This document shows positions 1 to 9,713 of a DNA stretch of 64,000 bases, piece after piece. The number at the start of each line of letters is the position of its first letter. Within the stretch, counting starts at the first letter, position 1. Origin of the DNA: Pyxidicoccus trucidator (GTDB lineage Bacteria; Myxococcota; Myxococcia; Myxococcales; Myxococcaceae). The stretch lies in NCBI RefSeq assembly GCF_010894435.1, contig NZ_JAAIXZ010000001.1, positions 402,322 to 466,321 on the forward strand, written 5' to 3'. The translations under genes and the position numbers were made by a program. The notes under the pieces were generated by a model. It had not been told where the DNA came from, did not search any database, and saw only the letters and a list, made by a program, of their open reading frames with translations.

Positions 1-1012
1 GGTCCTCCTCGCGGATGGCGGCCAGGCCGTTGATGTCGAAGAAGCGGCGGTAGTTGATTTCCTCGCCCGCCACCCGCCAGTGCGCCAGCCGGTAGCTGCT
101 CGAGGACAGCACCGAGTCCAGCAGGTCGAACGAGCGCGCGTCACCGGGCTGGCCGTTGAAGACGCGGACGTTGTCCTCGATATAGGCGGCCACCTCGGGG
201 CTTCCGGCCACCACCGCGGCGAGTCGGCGCTTGATGACCTCCTTCTCGCGGTGCCGCTCGATGACCTTGGCGCGCTCCACCTCCGTGCGCGCCGGCAGGT
301 GCTCAATCGCGGTGAGGACGGAGAGCAGCTCCAGCATGCACGGGTGCTCGGCGCCGAGCTTCGCCTCCAGCCGCTCCAGGCCGTGGCGGAGGATGCGTCC
401 GTACTGGCGGGGCGCCACCGGCAGCAGGTGCTCGTAGTAGTTGATGAAGAAGGCGCCCTCCCGGAAGGACAGCTTCAGCTCGCCCTTCTCCAGGGTGATG
501 CCGTACTGGTCGCCCAGAATCGGCAGCAGCACCTTGTCGTGCAGCTCCTCCTTCACCGGTGCCCAGTCGATGTCGAAGAACTTCGCGTAGATGGACGAGG
601 GGCCGTTCTCCAGCACGTCGAACCAGAGCCGGTTGTCGCGCTCGATGCCCATGTGGTTGGGCACCACGTCCAGCAGGTGCCCCATGCCGTGCTCGCGCAG
701 GGTGGAGCACAGTGCGGCATGGTCCTGCTCGGTGCCCACCTCCGGGTTGAGCTGCTGGTGGTCCGTGCAGTCGTAGCCGTGGGTGCTGCCGGGCGTGGCC
801 TTCAGGTAGGGGGACGCGTAGAAGTCGCTTATCCCCAGCCGGGCGAGGTAGGGCACCACCTCGCGCGCCTGCTGGAAGGTGAACCCCTGGTGGAGCTGCA
901 CCCGGTAGGTGGACAGCGGGGTGTGCGGGCGCGAGCCCAGCTCTCCCTGCACACGTGCGTAGAGGCCCTCGGCCAGGACCTCTGCGGACATGGTGGCGCC
1001 CCCCGCCTCCAT
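1..1012 (-). CDS. treY: malto-oligosyltrehalose synthase, N-terminal part (cut by window edge)
   Basis: TreY turns the reducing-end alpha-1,4 bond of a maltodextrin into the alpha,alpha-1,1 bond of trehalose, ahead of TreZ; it is a cytosolic GH13 enzyme. About 337 N-terminal residues are present and the rest lies left of base 1. The minus-strand translation contains STYRVQLHQGFTF, ISDFYASPYLKATPGS, HGYDCTDHQQLNPEVG and LLDVVPNHMG, all typical of the TreY barrel start. I chose the ATG at 1012 because AAGGGAG lies 8 nt upstream; in-frame ATGs at 1051 and 991 are alternatives. The long plus-strand ORF over it is a shadow. Confidence 0.9.
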   Translation of the reverse strand, partial: MEAGGATMSAEVLAEGLYARVQGELGSRPHTPLSTYRVQLHQGFTFQQAREVVPYLARLGISDFYASPYLKATPGSTHGYDCTDHQQLNPEVGTEQDHAALCSTLREHGMGHLLDVVPNHMGIERDNRLWFDVLENGPSSIYAKFFDIDWAPVKEELHDKVLLPILGDQYGITLEKGELKLSFREGAFFINYYEHLLPVAPRQYGRILRHGLERLEAKLGAEHPCMLELLSVLTAIEHLPARTEVERAKVIERHREKEVIKRRLAAVVAGSPEVAAYIEDNVRVFNGQPGDARSFDLLDSVLSSSSYRLAHWRVAGEEINYRRFFDINGLAAIREED

Positions 1013-1156
1013 GGAGGCGGCTCCCTTCTCTTCCAAACCGTCGAGCAACATGCGGCCCAGAGGTAGGTCCCCCTGCGTCCGTCCGCCAGCACGCAGATGC
1101 ACGTCCGCCCTCTTTCCAACGCTCCATGGGCCCGCCAAGACTCCCTGGAACGGCGA

Positions 1157-1186
1157 GGGGCCCGCCGCGTGACGCGGCGAGCCCCC
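1157..1186 (-). terminator. GC-rich hairpin after the SWIB gene
   Basis: A perfect 7-bp stem, CGCCGCG-TGA-CGCGGCG (1163-1179), sits inside flanking GGGG/CCCC. It lies between the stop of the SWIB gene and the start of treY, where a terminator is expected. There is no T-run, so factor-independent activity is uncertain. Confidence 0.4.
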
Positions 1187-1226
1187 GGGTACAACCCACT
1201 GCCGGAAGAACCCGGCGGTGCGCAGC

Positions 1227-1544
1227 TCAGCTCAGCTGCTTGTTCACCAGCGCCGTCATCTCGAACATGGTGACGTTCTTCTTGCCACCGAAGATGGGCT
1301 TCAGCTTGTCGTCGGCGTTGATCTGCCGCTTGTTCTTCGCGTCCTGGAGGCCCTGCTTCTTGATGTAGGCCCAGAGCTTCTTGACGACCTCGGTACGAGG
1401 CAGCGGCTTGGTGCCGACGATCTCAGCGAGCGCGGCAGAAGGGGTCATCTCCTTCATGAACGAGGCGTTCGGCTTGCGCTTCGCCGCGCCAGCGGTCTTC
1501 TTGGCGGCGGGAGCCTTCTTCGCAGCAGCTTTCTTGGCGGCCAT
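1227..1544 (-). CDS. SWIB/MDM2 domain protein with basic Lys/Ala-rich N-terminus
   Basis: Small 105-residue protein. Residues 1-25 are a Lys/Ala-rich tail (AAKKAAAKKAPAAKK) like histone H1-type tails. The rest is a SWIB fold (LAEIVGTKPLPRTEVVKKLW, KNKRQINADDKLKPIF, FEMTALVNKQL). SWIB domains are known from eukaryotic SWI/SNF subunits and from chlamydial and myxobacterial proteins; with the basic tail a nucleoid or DNA-associated role is inferred, not shown. It is monocistronic, with the tandem-repeat region upstream and a hairpin downstream. Start ATG at 1544 has GGAGGAGAC-type purine-rich sequence upstream. Confidence 0.85.
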   Translation of the reverse strand: MAAKKAAAKKAPAAKKTAGAAKRKPNASFMKEMTPSAALAEIVGTKPLPRTEVVKKLWAYIKKQGLQDAKNKRQINADDKLKPIFGGKKNVTMFEMTALVNKQLS

Positions 1545-1635
1545 TCGTCTTGAGTCTCCTCCCCTCCGAAGGGGACGTTATACGGCTTTGCTTATGTGAA
1601 GCTGGAGCCGGATGCGGCGTAGAAGTAGCACGCCC

Positions 1636-1885
1636 GAGGCCGAAAAACAGCCCTCTGATGCGTTTTTCCCTCGGAGAATGCTCGGAGCAACGCCTCTGGA
1701 GCCCGAGAATCCGGCTCGGGAGCACGCTTTCTCCTCGGGCGAGTCCGGTGCGAAACGCCGCCGGAGGCCGAAAATCCGGCTCGGGAGCGCGTTCCTCCTC
1801 GGGGAATAGACTTCGGAACGCCTCCCGAGGCCGACAATCCGGCTCCGGCGCCCCCGGCTCCTCGGAGGAGAAGGCGACATCCCGC
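1636..1885. repeat. four-copy 63-65 bp imperfect tandem repeat in a divergent intergenic region
   Basis: Units start at about 1636, 1699, 1764 and 1827 with GAGGCCGAAAATCCGG-like sequence and go on through GCTCGGGAGC and CTCCTCGG. Within a unit CCCGAG-AATCCGG-CTCGGG (1702-1720) can form a hairpin. The period is near a multiple of three, so frames stay open through it, but I see no plausible protein. It fills most of the 388-bp gap between the SWIB gene and elbA; promoters for both genes should lie here but none was recognised. Confidence 0.8.
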
Positions 1886-1932
1886 GGGGATTCTCCTTGC
1901 GGACCTGATGTGTTTTTTCGGATGAATCGCCC

Positions 1933-2913
1933 ATGAAAGCTCTCATCACCGGTGCCGGCGGCTTCCTGGGAGCCTGGCTGGCGAAGGCCCTGGCGGCGCG
2001 CGGAGACACCGTGACGTGCCTGCTGCGCCCGGGAAGCGACGCCTCCGCGCTGGCCGGCGTCTCCTATAGACGGGTGGAAGGGGACGTGACGGCCCCGGCC
2101 TCGCTGGCCCCCGCGGTGGAGGGCCAGGATGTCGTCTTCCACCTGGCCGGCGTGCGACGCGGCGCGACGCGCGAGGACTTCATGCGCGTCAACGCGGAGG
2201 GCACCCGCTACCTGTGCGACGCCATGGTGGCCGCTGGCCACCGTCCTCGTCTGGTGCTGGCCGGCTCGCTGGCCGCCATGGGCCCCTCCTCCCCCACCCG
2301 CCCCCATGTAGAGGAAGACGCCTTCCACCCCCACGAGTGGTACGGCGAGAGCAAGGCGGAGGCGGAGCGCATCGCCTTCTCCTATGCGGACCGGCTGCCG
2401 GTGACGGTGACGCGCCCGCCGCGCATCCTCGGCCCCGGCGACAGGGAGAACCTCACCTTCTTCAAGCTGGTGCAGCGCGGCATCCGCCTGGAGCTCGTCG
2501 GAGGCCCCCGTCCGCTGACCATGGTGGATGCGGAGGACGTGGTGGACCTGATGCTCCTCCAGGCCGAGCACCCCAAGGCCGTGGGCGAGGCCTTCTTCTG
2601 CGCGGGCCCTGGCGGCCCCCTGTCCCTGGAGCAGGTGGAGGACCTGGGGGCGGCGGCCCTGGGCCTGCACCCCCGCACGGTGCGTCTCAGTCCCTGGATG
2701 CTCCGGGCCCTGGCCTCGGCGGCGGACGGGGTGACGCGGGTGACGGGCCGCAAGCTCCCGCTGAACCGGAAGCTGGCGCGGCAGCTGCTGGCCCCTGCCT
2801 GGACGTGCTCCGGGGCCAAGGCCGAGCGCCTGCTGGGTTTTCACCCTCGGCGTGATTTGCCGGACTCCATCCGCCGCAGCGCGGAGTGGTACCGCCAGCA
2901 GGGCTGGTTGTAG
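1933..2913 (+). CDS. elbA: extended SDR (NAD-dependent epimerase/dehydratase), first gene of the elb-like operon
   Basis: Extended short-chain dehydrogenase/reductase, 326 residues, cytosolic. The N-terminal Rossmann motif TGAGGFLG binds NAD(P), VVFHLAG marks the fold, and the catalytic YGESK (YxxxK) lies near residue 138. The substrate is not readable. It is followed 91 bp later by the HAD gene and then by three further collinear genes. From memory, a five-gene cluster elbA-elbE with this composition makes ether lipids in Myxococcus xanthus and Stigmatella aurantiaca; the symbol is assigned by order only. The ATG at 1933 is the first in frame; no strong ribosome site is visible. A generic sugar or steroid SDR would look the same. 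Confidence 0.8.
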   Translation: MKALITGAGGFLGAWLAKALAARGDTVTCLLRPGSDASALAGVSYRRVEGDVTAPASLAPAVEGQDVVFHLAGVRRGATREDFMRVNAEGTRYLCDAMVAAGHRPRLVLAGSLAAMGPSSPTRPHVEEDAFHPHEWYGESKAEAERIAFSYADRLPVTVTRPPRILGPGDRENLTFFKLVQRGIRLELVGGPRPLTMVDAEDVVDLMLLQAEHPKAVGEAFFCAGPGGPLSLEQVEDLGAAALGLHPRTVRLSPWMLRALASAADGVTRVTGRKLPLNRKLARQLLAPAWTCSGAKAERLLGFHPRRDLPDSIRRSAEWYRQQGWL

Positions 2914-3004
2914 CCCCACTCCCGCCGGGGCATTCAGGCGCGCCCGCCCCCTCCCGCCATCGTTGACCACACCCCCCCAGGAGTGTCAGGAAGCCCGCTG
3001 CCCC

Positions 3005-3670
3005 ATGCCCGCGAAAGCTGCCTTTTTCGATGTCGACGGGACGCTCGTGAAGACGAACGTCGTCCACGTCTACGCGTACTACGCGATGAACCGCGGCTCG
3101 GTCCTGGGCATCGCGGGACGTACGCTGAGCACCGCCGTCAGCGTGCCGCTCTTCGGCGTCATGGACGTGGTGAACCGGAAGACGTTCAACGAGTTCTTCT
3201 ACCGCTATTACGCGGGGTTGAGCGAGGACCGGCTCGTCACCATCGCCCAGGACATGTTCGAGGACGTGCTGCAGCCGGCCCTCTTCGAGCAGTCCCAGGA
3301 CCTCATCGACCAGGCCCGGCGCAGTGGCTGCCGGGTGGTGCTCGTCACCGGAGCCCTGGACTTCACCATGCGCCCGCTGGCCCGGCACCTGGGCGTGGAC
3401 GACATGATCGCCAACAAGATGCAGTTCGTGGGCGGCAAGGCCACCGGCAAGGTGATTCCGCCCATCATCGAGGGCGCGAACAAGGCCAACGCCATCCGCG
3501 CCTACTGCGTGAAGGAGGGCCTGGCGCTGGACCAGTGCCACGGCTACTCCGACAGCGCCTCTGACTACGCCATGCTCGCGGTGGTGGGTCGACCCACCGC
3601 GGTGAACCCGGACATGCGCCTGCGCTCCATCGCGCGGGCGTACAACTGGCCCATCCTCGACCTCAAGTAG
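3005..3670 (+). CDS. elbB: HAD-IB family phosphatase (SerB-like)
   Basis: HAD-superfamily hydrolase, 221 residues, predicted phosphomonoesterase. Motif I is FFDVDGTLVKT (nucleophile Asp and general-acid Asp), motif II VLVTGA, then a lysine-containing segment and motif IV GYSDSASD. The cap is the short IB type. The frame is open to 2852, but the ATG at 3005 starts right at motif I and has AGGA upstream. It lies 11 bp before the LarA-like gene and is presumably co-transcribed. In an ether-lipid pathway it could dephosphorylate a glycerol- or alkyl-phosphate intermediate; that is inference from context. Confidence 0.8.
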   Translation: MPAKAAFFDVDGTLVKTNVVHVYAYYAMNRGSVLGIAGRTLSTAVSVPLFGVMDVVNRKTFNEFFYRYYAGLSEDRLVTIAQDMFEDVLQPALFEQSQDLIDQARRSGCRVVLVTGALDFTMRPLARHLGVDDMIANKMQFVGGKATGKVIPPIIEGANKANAIRAYCVKEGLALDQCHGYSDSASDYAMLAVVGRPTAVNPDMRLRSIARAYNWPILDLK

Positions 3671-3681
3671 GCCCCGTTCCC

Positions 3682-5292
3682 ATGCGCCCGTTCAAGACGC
3701 TCCAGAAGCTGTACGACGAGGAAAGCCAGGTCGTCATCACCGAGAAGGGCAGCCCCCCGCGGGCCCTCTTCTACGGCGAGGGCTTCCTGCAGGAGGACCT
3801 GCCCGTCGGTACGCGGGTCATCTTCCCCCGCCCCCCCATGGCCGGCGTGCCCAACGTCAAGGCCGCCATCCGCTGGGCCATCAACCACCCGGAGGGCATG
3901 GAGCCGCTGCACGCCCTGCTCAAGCCGGGCATGCGCCTGACGTGCGTCATCGACGACATCAGCGTGCCGCTGCCGCCCATGGTGACGCCGGACGTGCGCC
4001 AGTCCATCCTGGAGGTGGTGCTGGAGCTGGCCGCCGACAGCGGCGTGGACGACATCCACCTGGTCATCGCCAACGCCCTGCACCGCCGCATGACGGAAGG
4101 CGAGATGCGGCGCATGGTGGGGCAGAAGATCTACGACGCGTTCTACCCGGACCGTTACTACAACCACGACGCCGAGGACCCGGACGGCATCGTGGCGCTG
4201 GAGCGCACCTCCCATGGTGAAGAGGTCTCCGTGAACCGCCGCGTGGCGGAGAGCGACCTCATCATCTACGTGAACGTGAACTTCGTGCCCATGAATGGCG
4301 GGCACAAGTCCATGGGCACCGGCGTGTCCAACTACGCCTCGCTGCGCCACCACCACAACCCGAAGACCATCCGCGAGTCGGACTCCTACATGGAGCCGAA
4401 GGCGAGCGCGCTCTACAAGAGCAACGAGCGCATCGGGAAGAACATCGACAAGCACCTGAAGGTCTTCCACATCGAGACCTCGCTGAACAACCGCATGTTC
4501 GGCGCGCCCACGGACTTCCTCGCCAAGAAGGAAGAGGACTACACCGAGGGCGACCGGCTGAAGTTCCAGGCCATGCGCTACGCCCTGTCGAAGATGCCGC
4601 GCGCCGTGGCGCGCAAGGTGCTCAGCGCCGTGCCCGCGCCCTATGACGTCACGGGCGTGTACGCCGGGGCCACCGAGCCCGCGCACCAGAAGACGCTGGA
4701 GACGAGCTGGAAGCAGTACGTGGTGCCGGTGGAGGGGCAGAGTGACATCGTCATCTTCCCCATCCCCTTCATCTCCCCGTACAGCGTCAACTCCATCCTC
4801 AACCCGCTGCTCGTGCAGGTGATGGGGCTGGGCTACTTCTACAACCTGAACCGCGGCGTGCCGCTGGTGAAGAAGGGCGGCGTGCTGATTCTCCTGCACC
4901 CGGCCTACGACGAGTTCGACCCCGAGCACCACCCCAGCTACATCGAGTTCTTCAACCGGCTGCTGCCGGAGACGCGCGACTCGATGAAGCTGGAGCACAA
5001 GTACGAGAAGGAGTTCGCGGAGAACCCCAGCTACGTGCACCTGTACCGCAAGGGCAACGCCTACCACGGCGTGCACCCCTTCTACATGTGGTACTGGGGC
5101 GAGAATGGCCGGCAGCACGTGGGCAAGGTCATCGTCGCGGGCGCGGAGAACAACCACGTCCCGGCCCTGATGGGTTGGGACCGCACCGACACCCTCACCG
5201 AGGCGATTGAAGAGGCGCGCGGCTTCATGGGCCGCTCGGCCACCATCAGCCTGCTGCGGATTGCTCCGACGGTGATGGTGGACGTGAAGTGA
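3682..5292 (+). CDS. elbC: LarA-like (DUF2088) protein
   Basis: 536 residues with LarA-family signatures: CVIDDISVPLPP, IANALHRRMTEGEMRRM and GGHKSMGTGVSNYASLRHHH, corresponding to the Asp-Asp, His and Gly/His/Lys elements of lactate racemase LarA. It is longer than LarA (about 425 residues) and its C-terminal third is not like LarA. Known LarA uses a nickel-pincer nucleotide; I see no LarB/C/E genes nearby, so a different reaction or a borrowed cofactor is possible. It lies between the HAD gene and elbD. Its stop (5290-5292) is 8 bp before the chosen elbD start, so translation is probably coupled. Confidence 0.75.
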   Translation: MRPFKTLQKLYDEESQVVITEKGSPPRALFYGEGFLQEDLPVGTRVIFPRPPMAGVPNVKAAIRWAINHPEGMEPLHALLKPGMRLTCVIDDISVPLPPMVTPDVRQSILEVVLELAADSGVDDIHLVIANALHRRMTEGEMRRMVGQKIYDAFYPDRYYNHDAEDPDGIVALERTSHGEEVSVNRRVAESDLIIYVNVNFVPMNGGHKSMGTGVSNYASLRHHHNPKTIRESDSYMEPKASALYKSNERIGKNIDKHLKVFHIETSLNNRMFGAPTDFLAKKEEDYTEGDRLKFQAMRYALSKMPRAVARKVLSAVPAPYDVTGVYAGATEPAHQKTLETSWKQYVVPVEGQSDIVIFPIPFISPYSVNSILNPLLVQVMGLGYFYNLNRGVPLVKKGGVLILLHPAYDEFDPEHHPSYIEFFNRLLPETRDSMKLEHKYEKEFAENPSYVHLYRKGNAYHGVHPFYMWYWGENGRQHVGKVIVAGAENNHVPALMGWDRTDTLTEAIEEARGFMGRSATISLLRIAPTVMVDVK

Positions 5293-5300
5293 GGTCGGAC

Positions 5301-8300
5301 ATGAGCCAGGGCCAGGGGCAGCTCCCGGAGCTGAACGTCTCCCGCGTCTTCACCGGCAAGCGCCTGCTGTTCGCGGGCTCCACCGGCTTCGTGGGCAAGG
5401 TGACGCTGTCCATGCTGCTGCACCGGTACGGGCAGGAGCTGGACAAGGTGTACGTGCTGGTCCGCAAGGGCAGCGCGGCCTCCGCCGAGCGGCGCTTCTT
5501 CGACAAGGTGGCCACCAGCGAGCCCTTCCAGCCGCTGCGCGACGCGTACGGCGACGCGGGCGCGCTGGAGTTCATCCAGAAGAAGTGCCACGTGCTGGAC
5601 GGCGACATCACCGACCCGTGGGTGGGCCTCGAGGAGGCGCAAGTCGCGGAGCTCACCGGGAAGGTGCACGCCTTCATCAACTGCGCGGGACTGGTGTCCT
5701 TCAACCCGTCGCTGGAGGTGGGCCTCAACGTCAACACCCACGGCGTGAAGTTCGCCGCGGAGCTGGCGGTGCGCTGGGGCGTGCCGCTGGTGCACATGTC
5801 CACCGCCTTCGTGGCGGGCAACCGCGACGGGCTCGTCTTCGAGGACGAGGAGGTCCTCGGCTACTTCCCCAAACGGGACGAGCTGGACGGGCGCGACTTC
5901 AGCCTGGCGCAGGAATTGGCGGACGCGGAGCGCGTCGTCGCCCGGCTGCGCGAGCAGGCCGACGACAAGGCCCTCACGTCCACCTTCCGCAAGAAGGCCC
6001 TGGACCGACTCGTCGAAGAAGGCCGCGACGTCAACGACGAGAAGACGCTGCGGCTGGCGGTGGGCCGCGAGCGCAAGCTGTGGCTCAGCGGTGAGCTGGT
6101 GCGCGCCGGCATGGAGCGCGCCGCCCACTGGGGCTGGCCCAACACGTACACGTACACCAAGTCCCTGGGCGAGCAGGTGCTCGCGAGCACGCCGGGCCTG
6201 CGCTACTCCATCGTCCGGCCGTCGATTGTGGAGAGCGCGCGCCACTTCCCCTTCCCCGGGTGGAACGAGGGCTTCACCACCTCGGCGCCGCTGGCCTTCG
6301 CGGGCATCAAGAGCCCCGGCGGCATCCCCGCCGGCGAGAGCACCATCCTGGACATCATCCCGGTGGACCAGGTGTCCGGCGCCACCATCGGCATCACCGC
6401 GCACGCCATCGACGTGGAGGAGCGCCGCGTCTACCAGCTGGCCTCGGGTGACGTGAACCCGTTCTATGCCAGCCGCTCCGTGGAGCTGGTGGGCCTGTAC
6501 CGCCGCCGGCACTACCGGAACAAGGAGACGGGCAACGCGCTGATGAACTCGCTGCGCTCGCGCCTGGAGCCGCAGCCCGTCAGCAAGAAGGAGTTCGAGC
6601 TGTTCAGCGCGCCCATGCTGGTGCGCGGCGCGAAGTTCCTGAAGAAGGCCATCGACGAGGTGCGACCCGCGTGGGGCGCGCCCGGCGTGCAGGCCATGCT
6701 GGACAAGGCGAAGGTGTCGCTGGACGACGTGGAGGAGCAGAACAAGGGGCTCATCGCCCTGACGGACCTGTTCCTCCCCTTCCTCTACGAGAACCGGTAC
6801 GTCTTCCGCTGCGACAACACGCGCTCCGTCTATGCGCGCATGGAGCACTCGGACCGGCTGAAGGTGCCGTGGGACCCCGAGCACATCGACTGGCGCGCCT
6901 ACTTCATGGAGACGCACCTGCCCGGCCTGGAGAAGTGGGTGTTCCCCGGCCTGGAGGAGGAGCGCGAGAAGCGCACCGTCATCCCCGCGCACCGCGACTT
7001 GCTGGAGCTGCTCGAGGCGACGGTGCACGCGTACCGCCACCGCGTGGCCTTCCGCATGGTGGCCGGCGAGCGCGAGGAGCGCTTCACCTTCGGCGAGGTG
7101 CACCGCTACGCCTCGCGCGTGGGCAGCTACCTGCTCGGCAAGGGAATCAAGCAGGGCGACCGCGTCCTGCTGGTGTCGGAGAACCGGCCCGAGTGGGGCA
7201 TCTGCTACTTCGGAATCCTGCGCGCGGGCGCGACGGCGGTTCCGGTGGACCCGGGCCTGAGCGAGGCCGAGCTCATCAACATCTCCCGCCGGGCGGAGGC
7301 ACGCGCGTGCCTGCTGTCCGAGGACGCCGCCAAGGACTTCCCCGGCCTCATCTCCGCGCTGGGTGAAGGCGTCACCGTGGCGAGCCTCGCCGAGGCGATG
7401 ACGGGAAACCCGGCGCACCCGGACCGCATCGGGCCCGTGCGCAAGTCGGCCTCCGCGGACGACCTGGCCAGCGTCATCTTCACCTCCGGCACCACGGGCA
7501 CGCCCAAGGGCGTCATGCTCACGCACCGCAACTTCGCCTCGCTGGTGGCGAAGCTGGCCGGCGTGTTCGACGTGGGCGTGGGTGACGGCGTGCTGTCGGT
7601 GCTGCCGCTGCACCACACCTTCGAGTTCTCCGCCGGCTTCCTCACGCCGTTCTGGCGCGGGGCGGAAATCACGTACATCGACGAGCTGACGTCGGACCGG
7701 CTGGGCGAGGTCTTCGAGACGGGCCGCATCACCGCCATGGTGGGCGTGCCCGCGCTGTGGCAGCTGCTGCACCGCAAGATTACGCAGGAGTTCGCCAGCC
7801 GGCCGCCCTTCGTGGAGCAGGCGCTGAAGGCGCTGATGGCCACGCACGGCGAGCTGCGCAACCGAGCCAACGTCAACCTGGGCAAGCTGCTGTTCTGGCC
7901 CGTGCACCGCAAGTTCGGCGGGCGCATCAAGGTGCTCGTCTCCGGCGGCTCGGCGCTGCCGGACGAGGTGCACAAGGCCTTCCACGAGCTGGGCTTCAAC
8001 ATCACCGAGGGCTACGGCCTGACGGAGTCCGCGCCGGTGCTGACGGTGACGGAGCCCGGCAACAAGCGCCAGCCCGGCACGGTGGGCCGCGCGCTGCCCG
8101 GCATCGAGCTGCGCATCGCCCACCCGGACAACGACGGGCTGGGCGAAGTGCTGGCCAAGGGCCCCAACGTCATGCCCGGCTACTTCGGGGACCGCGAGTC
8201 CACGGACGCGGTGCTCAAGGAAGGGTGGCTCCACACCGGCGACCTGGGGCGTCTGGACGCGGAGGGCCGGCTGTACCTCGTCGGCCGCGCGAAGGACGTC

Positions 8301-9713
8301 ATCATCGACCACAACGGGAAGAACATCTACCCGGACGAGCTGGAGGAGCTGTACCAGGAGCACTCGCACATCAAGGAGCTGTCCATCGTCGGCCTGCCCG
8401 ACGAGGCGGGCGGCGAGAAGGTGGCGTGCCTGTGCGTGCCGGACTACGGCGAGCGCCCGCGCGAGGAGGTGCGACGTGAGGTGGAGGAGCACTTCCGCAA
8501 GGTGAGCGCGGACATGCCCTTCTACCGCCGCGTGAAGGTGCTGAAGCTGTGGGACGGCGAGCTGCCGCGCACCGCCAAGCGCAGCGTCAAGCGCAAGCAG
8601 GTGGTGGAAGAGCTGCAGCGGCTGGAGCGCATGGCGGCCAGCGCCAGCAAGGCGCGCGAGAAGGCGACCCACCCCGGCACCGGCGGCATGGCGGACTGGC
8701 TCTACCCGCTCATCGCCGAGGTGTGCCACCGGCCCGTGGCGGACGTGCGGCCGGACGCGCTGCTCTCCGGAGATTTGGGCTTCGACTCGCTGATGCTCAC
8801 CGAGCTGTCCTCGGCGCTGGAGGGCGCGGGCGTGCCCCTGCCCGCAATCGAAGACCTGACGCAGGTGCAGACGGTGGAGGACCTGCGCAAGGTGGTGGCG
8901 TCCTCCGGCAAGCGGCCCTCGGTGGAGACGCGGGCGAAGGACATCTCCAAGCAGAACGTGCGCGCGGAGGAGGTGGAGATTCCGGTGCCCGAGGTGGTGG
9001 TGGACGTGGGCCGGCAGCTCCTGGCCTTCGGGCAGAAGGTGCTCTACGGCGGCGTCTTCGACACGAAGGTGACGGGCAAGCCCTTCGTCCCGCAGAACCG
9101 CAACTTCCTCGTCATCGCCAACCACTCCAGCCACCTGGACGCGGGGCTGGTGCGCGTGGCGCTCGGGGACCAGGGCGAGCGGCTCGTCTCGCTGGCGGCG
9201 CGCGACTACTTCTTCAACACGCCGCTCAAGCGCGCCTGGTTCGAGAACTTCACCAACCTGGTGCCGATTGAGCGGCAGGGCTCGCTGCGCGAGTCGCTGC
9301 GCATGGCGGGCGAGGCGCTGCGCCAGGGATACAACGTCCTCATCTTCCCGGAGGGCACGCGCTCCACCACGGGGGAGATGCTGGAGTTCAAGAACACGCT
9401 GGGCTACCTCGCCCTCACGTACAACGTGGACGTGCTGCCGCTCTACATCGAGGGCGCCTTCGACGCGCTGCCCAAGGGCACCGTCTTCCCCAAGTCGAAG
9501 AACCTCGAGGTGCGCATCGGCCCGGTGCTGGGGCACGAGACGCTGCGGGCGCGAGTGCAGGGCATGGCGCGCTCGGAGGGCTACCGCTACGCCACCCGCA
9601 TCGCCGAGGACGCGATGCGAGCGCTGAAGGACGGCCGGGTGTTGGACCTCGCCGCGCAGGAGCCCACTACGACGGCGCTCGTCCGCGCCTCCACCGGAGG
9701 GAAGGACTCGTGA
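5301..9713 (+). CDS. elbD: multidomain fatty acyl reductase / acyl ligase / ACP / acyltransferase (ElbD-like)
   Basis: A 1470-residue enzyme. In order: fatty-acyl reductase (residues about 15-430; NAD motif GSTGFVG at 27-32, YTYTK catalytic site near 285); AMP-binding acyl ligase (about 565-1100; [10 protein letters not shown] near 727, GYGLTESAP near 904); acyl carrier protein (about 1125-1200; phosphopantetheine serine in LGFDSLML); PlsC acyltransferase (about 1240-1450; NHSSHLD giving HX4D, and FPEGTRS). It can load a fatty acid, reduce acyl chains and acylate a glycerol backbone. ElbD of myxobacteria is described as a multifunctional ether-lipid enzyme needed for normal development. ATG at 5301 has GAGG 6 nt upstream; a GTG at 5289 overlapping the elbC stop is the alternative. 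Confidence 0.85.
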   Translation: MSQGQGQLPELNVSRVFTGKRLLFAGSTGFVGKVTLSMLLHRYGQELDKVYVLVRKGSAASAERRFFDKVATSEPFQPLRDAYGDAGALEFIQKKCHVLDGDITDPWVGLEEAQVAELTGKVHAFINCAGLVSFNPSLEVGLNVNTHGVKFAAELAVRWGVPLVHMSTAFVAGNRDGLVFEDEEVLGYFPKRDELDGRDFSLAQELADAERVVARLREQADDKALTSTFRKKALDRLVEEGRDVNDEKTLRLAVGRERKLWLSGELVRAGMERAAHWGWPNTYTYTKSLGEQVLASTPGLRYSIVRPSIVESARHFPFPGWNEGFTTSAPLAFAGIKSPGGIPAGESTILDIIPVDQVSGATIGITAHAIDVEERRVYQLASGDVNPFYASRSVELVGLYRRRHYRNKETGNALMNSLRSRLEPQPVSKKEFELFSAPMLVRGAKFLKKAIDEVRPAWGAPGVQAMLDKAKVSLDDVEEQNKGLIALTDLFLPFLYENRYVFRCDNTRSVYARMEHSDRLKVPWDPEHIDWRAYFMETHLPGLEKWVFPGLEEEREKRTVIPAHRDLLELLEATVHAYRHRVAFRMVAGEREERFTFGEVHRYASRVGSYLLGKGIKQGDRVLLVSENRPEWGICYFGILRAGATAVPVDPGLSEAELINISRRAEARACLLSEDAAKDFPGLISALGEGVTVASLAEAMTGNPAHPDRIGPVRKSASADDLASVIFTSGTTGTPKGVMLTHRNFASLVAKLAGVFDVGVGDGVLSVLPLHHTFEFSAGFLTPFWRGAEITYIDELTSDRLGEVFETGRITAMVGVPALWQLLHRKITQEFASRPPFVEQALKALMATHGELRNRANVNLGKLLFWPVHRKFGGRIKVLVSGGSALPDEVHKAFHELGFNITEGYGLTESAPVLTVTEPGNKRQPGTVGRALPGIELRIAHPDNDGLGEVLAKGPNVMPGYFGDRESTDAVLKEGWLHTGDLGRLDAEGRLYLVGRAKDVIIDHNGKNIYPDELEELYQEHSHIKELSIVGLPDEAGGEKVACLCVPDYGERPREEVRREVEEHFRKVSADMPFYRRVKVLKLWDGELPRTAKRSVKRKQVVEELQRLERMAASASKAREKATHPGTGGMADWLYPLIAEVCHRPVADVRPDALLSGDLGFDSLMLTELSSALEGAGVPLPAIEDLTQVQTVEDLRKVVASSGKRPSVETRAKDISKQNVRAEEVEIPVPEVVVDVGRQLLAFGQKVLYGGVFDTKVTGKPFVPQNRNFLVIANHSSHLDAGLVRVALGDQGERLVSLAARDYFFNTPLKRAWFENFTNLVPIERQGSLRESLRMAGEALRQGYNVLIFPEGTRSTTGEMLEFKNTLGYLALTYNVDVLPLYIEGAFDALPKGTVFPKSKNLEVRIGPVLGHETLRARVQGMARSEGYRYATRIAEDAMRALKDGRVLDLAAQEPTTTALVRASTGGKDS

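Noticed and set aside
80-1066. 328-residue plus-strand ORF at the left edge
   Set aside because: Shadow of treY, whose own frame runs off the window.
1578-2009. 143-residue minus-strand ORF through the 63-bp repeat
   Set aside because: Open because the period is near a multiple of three; it overlaps the elbA start and has no ribosome site or family.
5082-9536. 1484-residue minus-strand ORF over elbD
   Set aside because: His/Val/Leu/Arg-rich mirror of the elbD frame with no domain sense; a result of high GC and codon bias.
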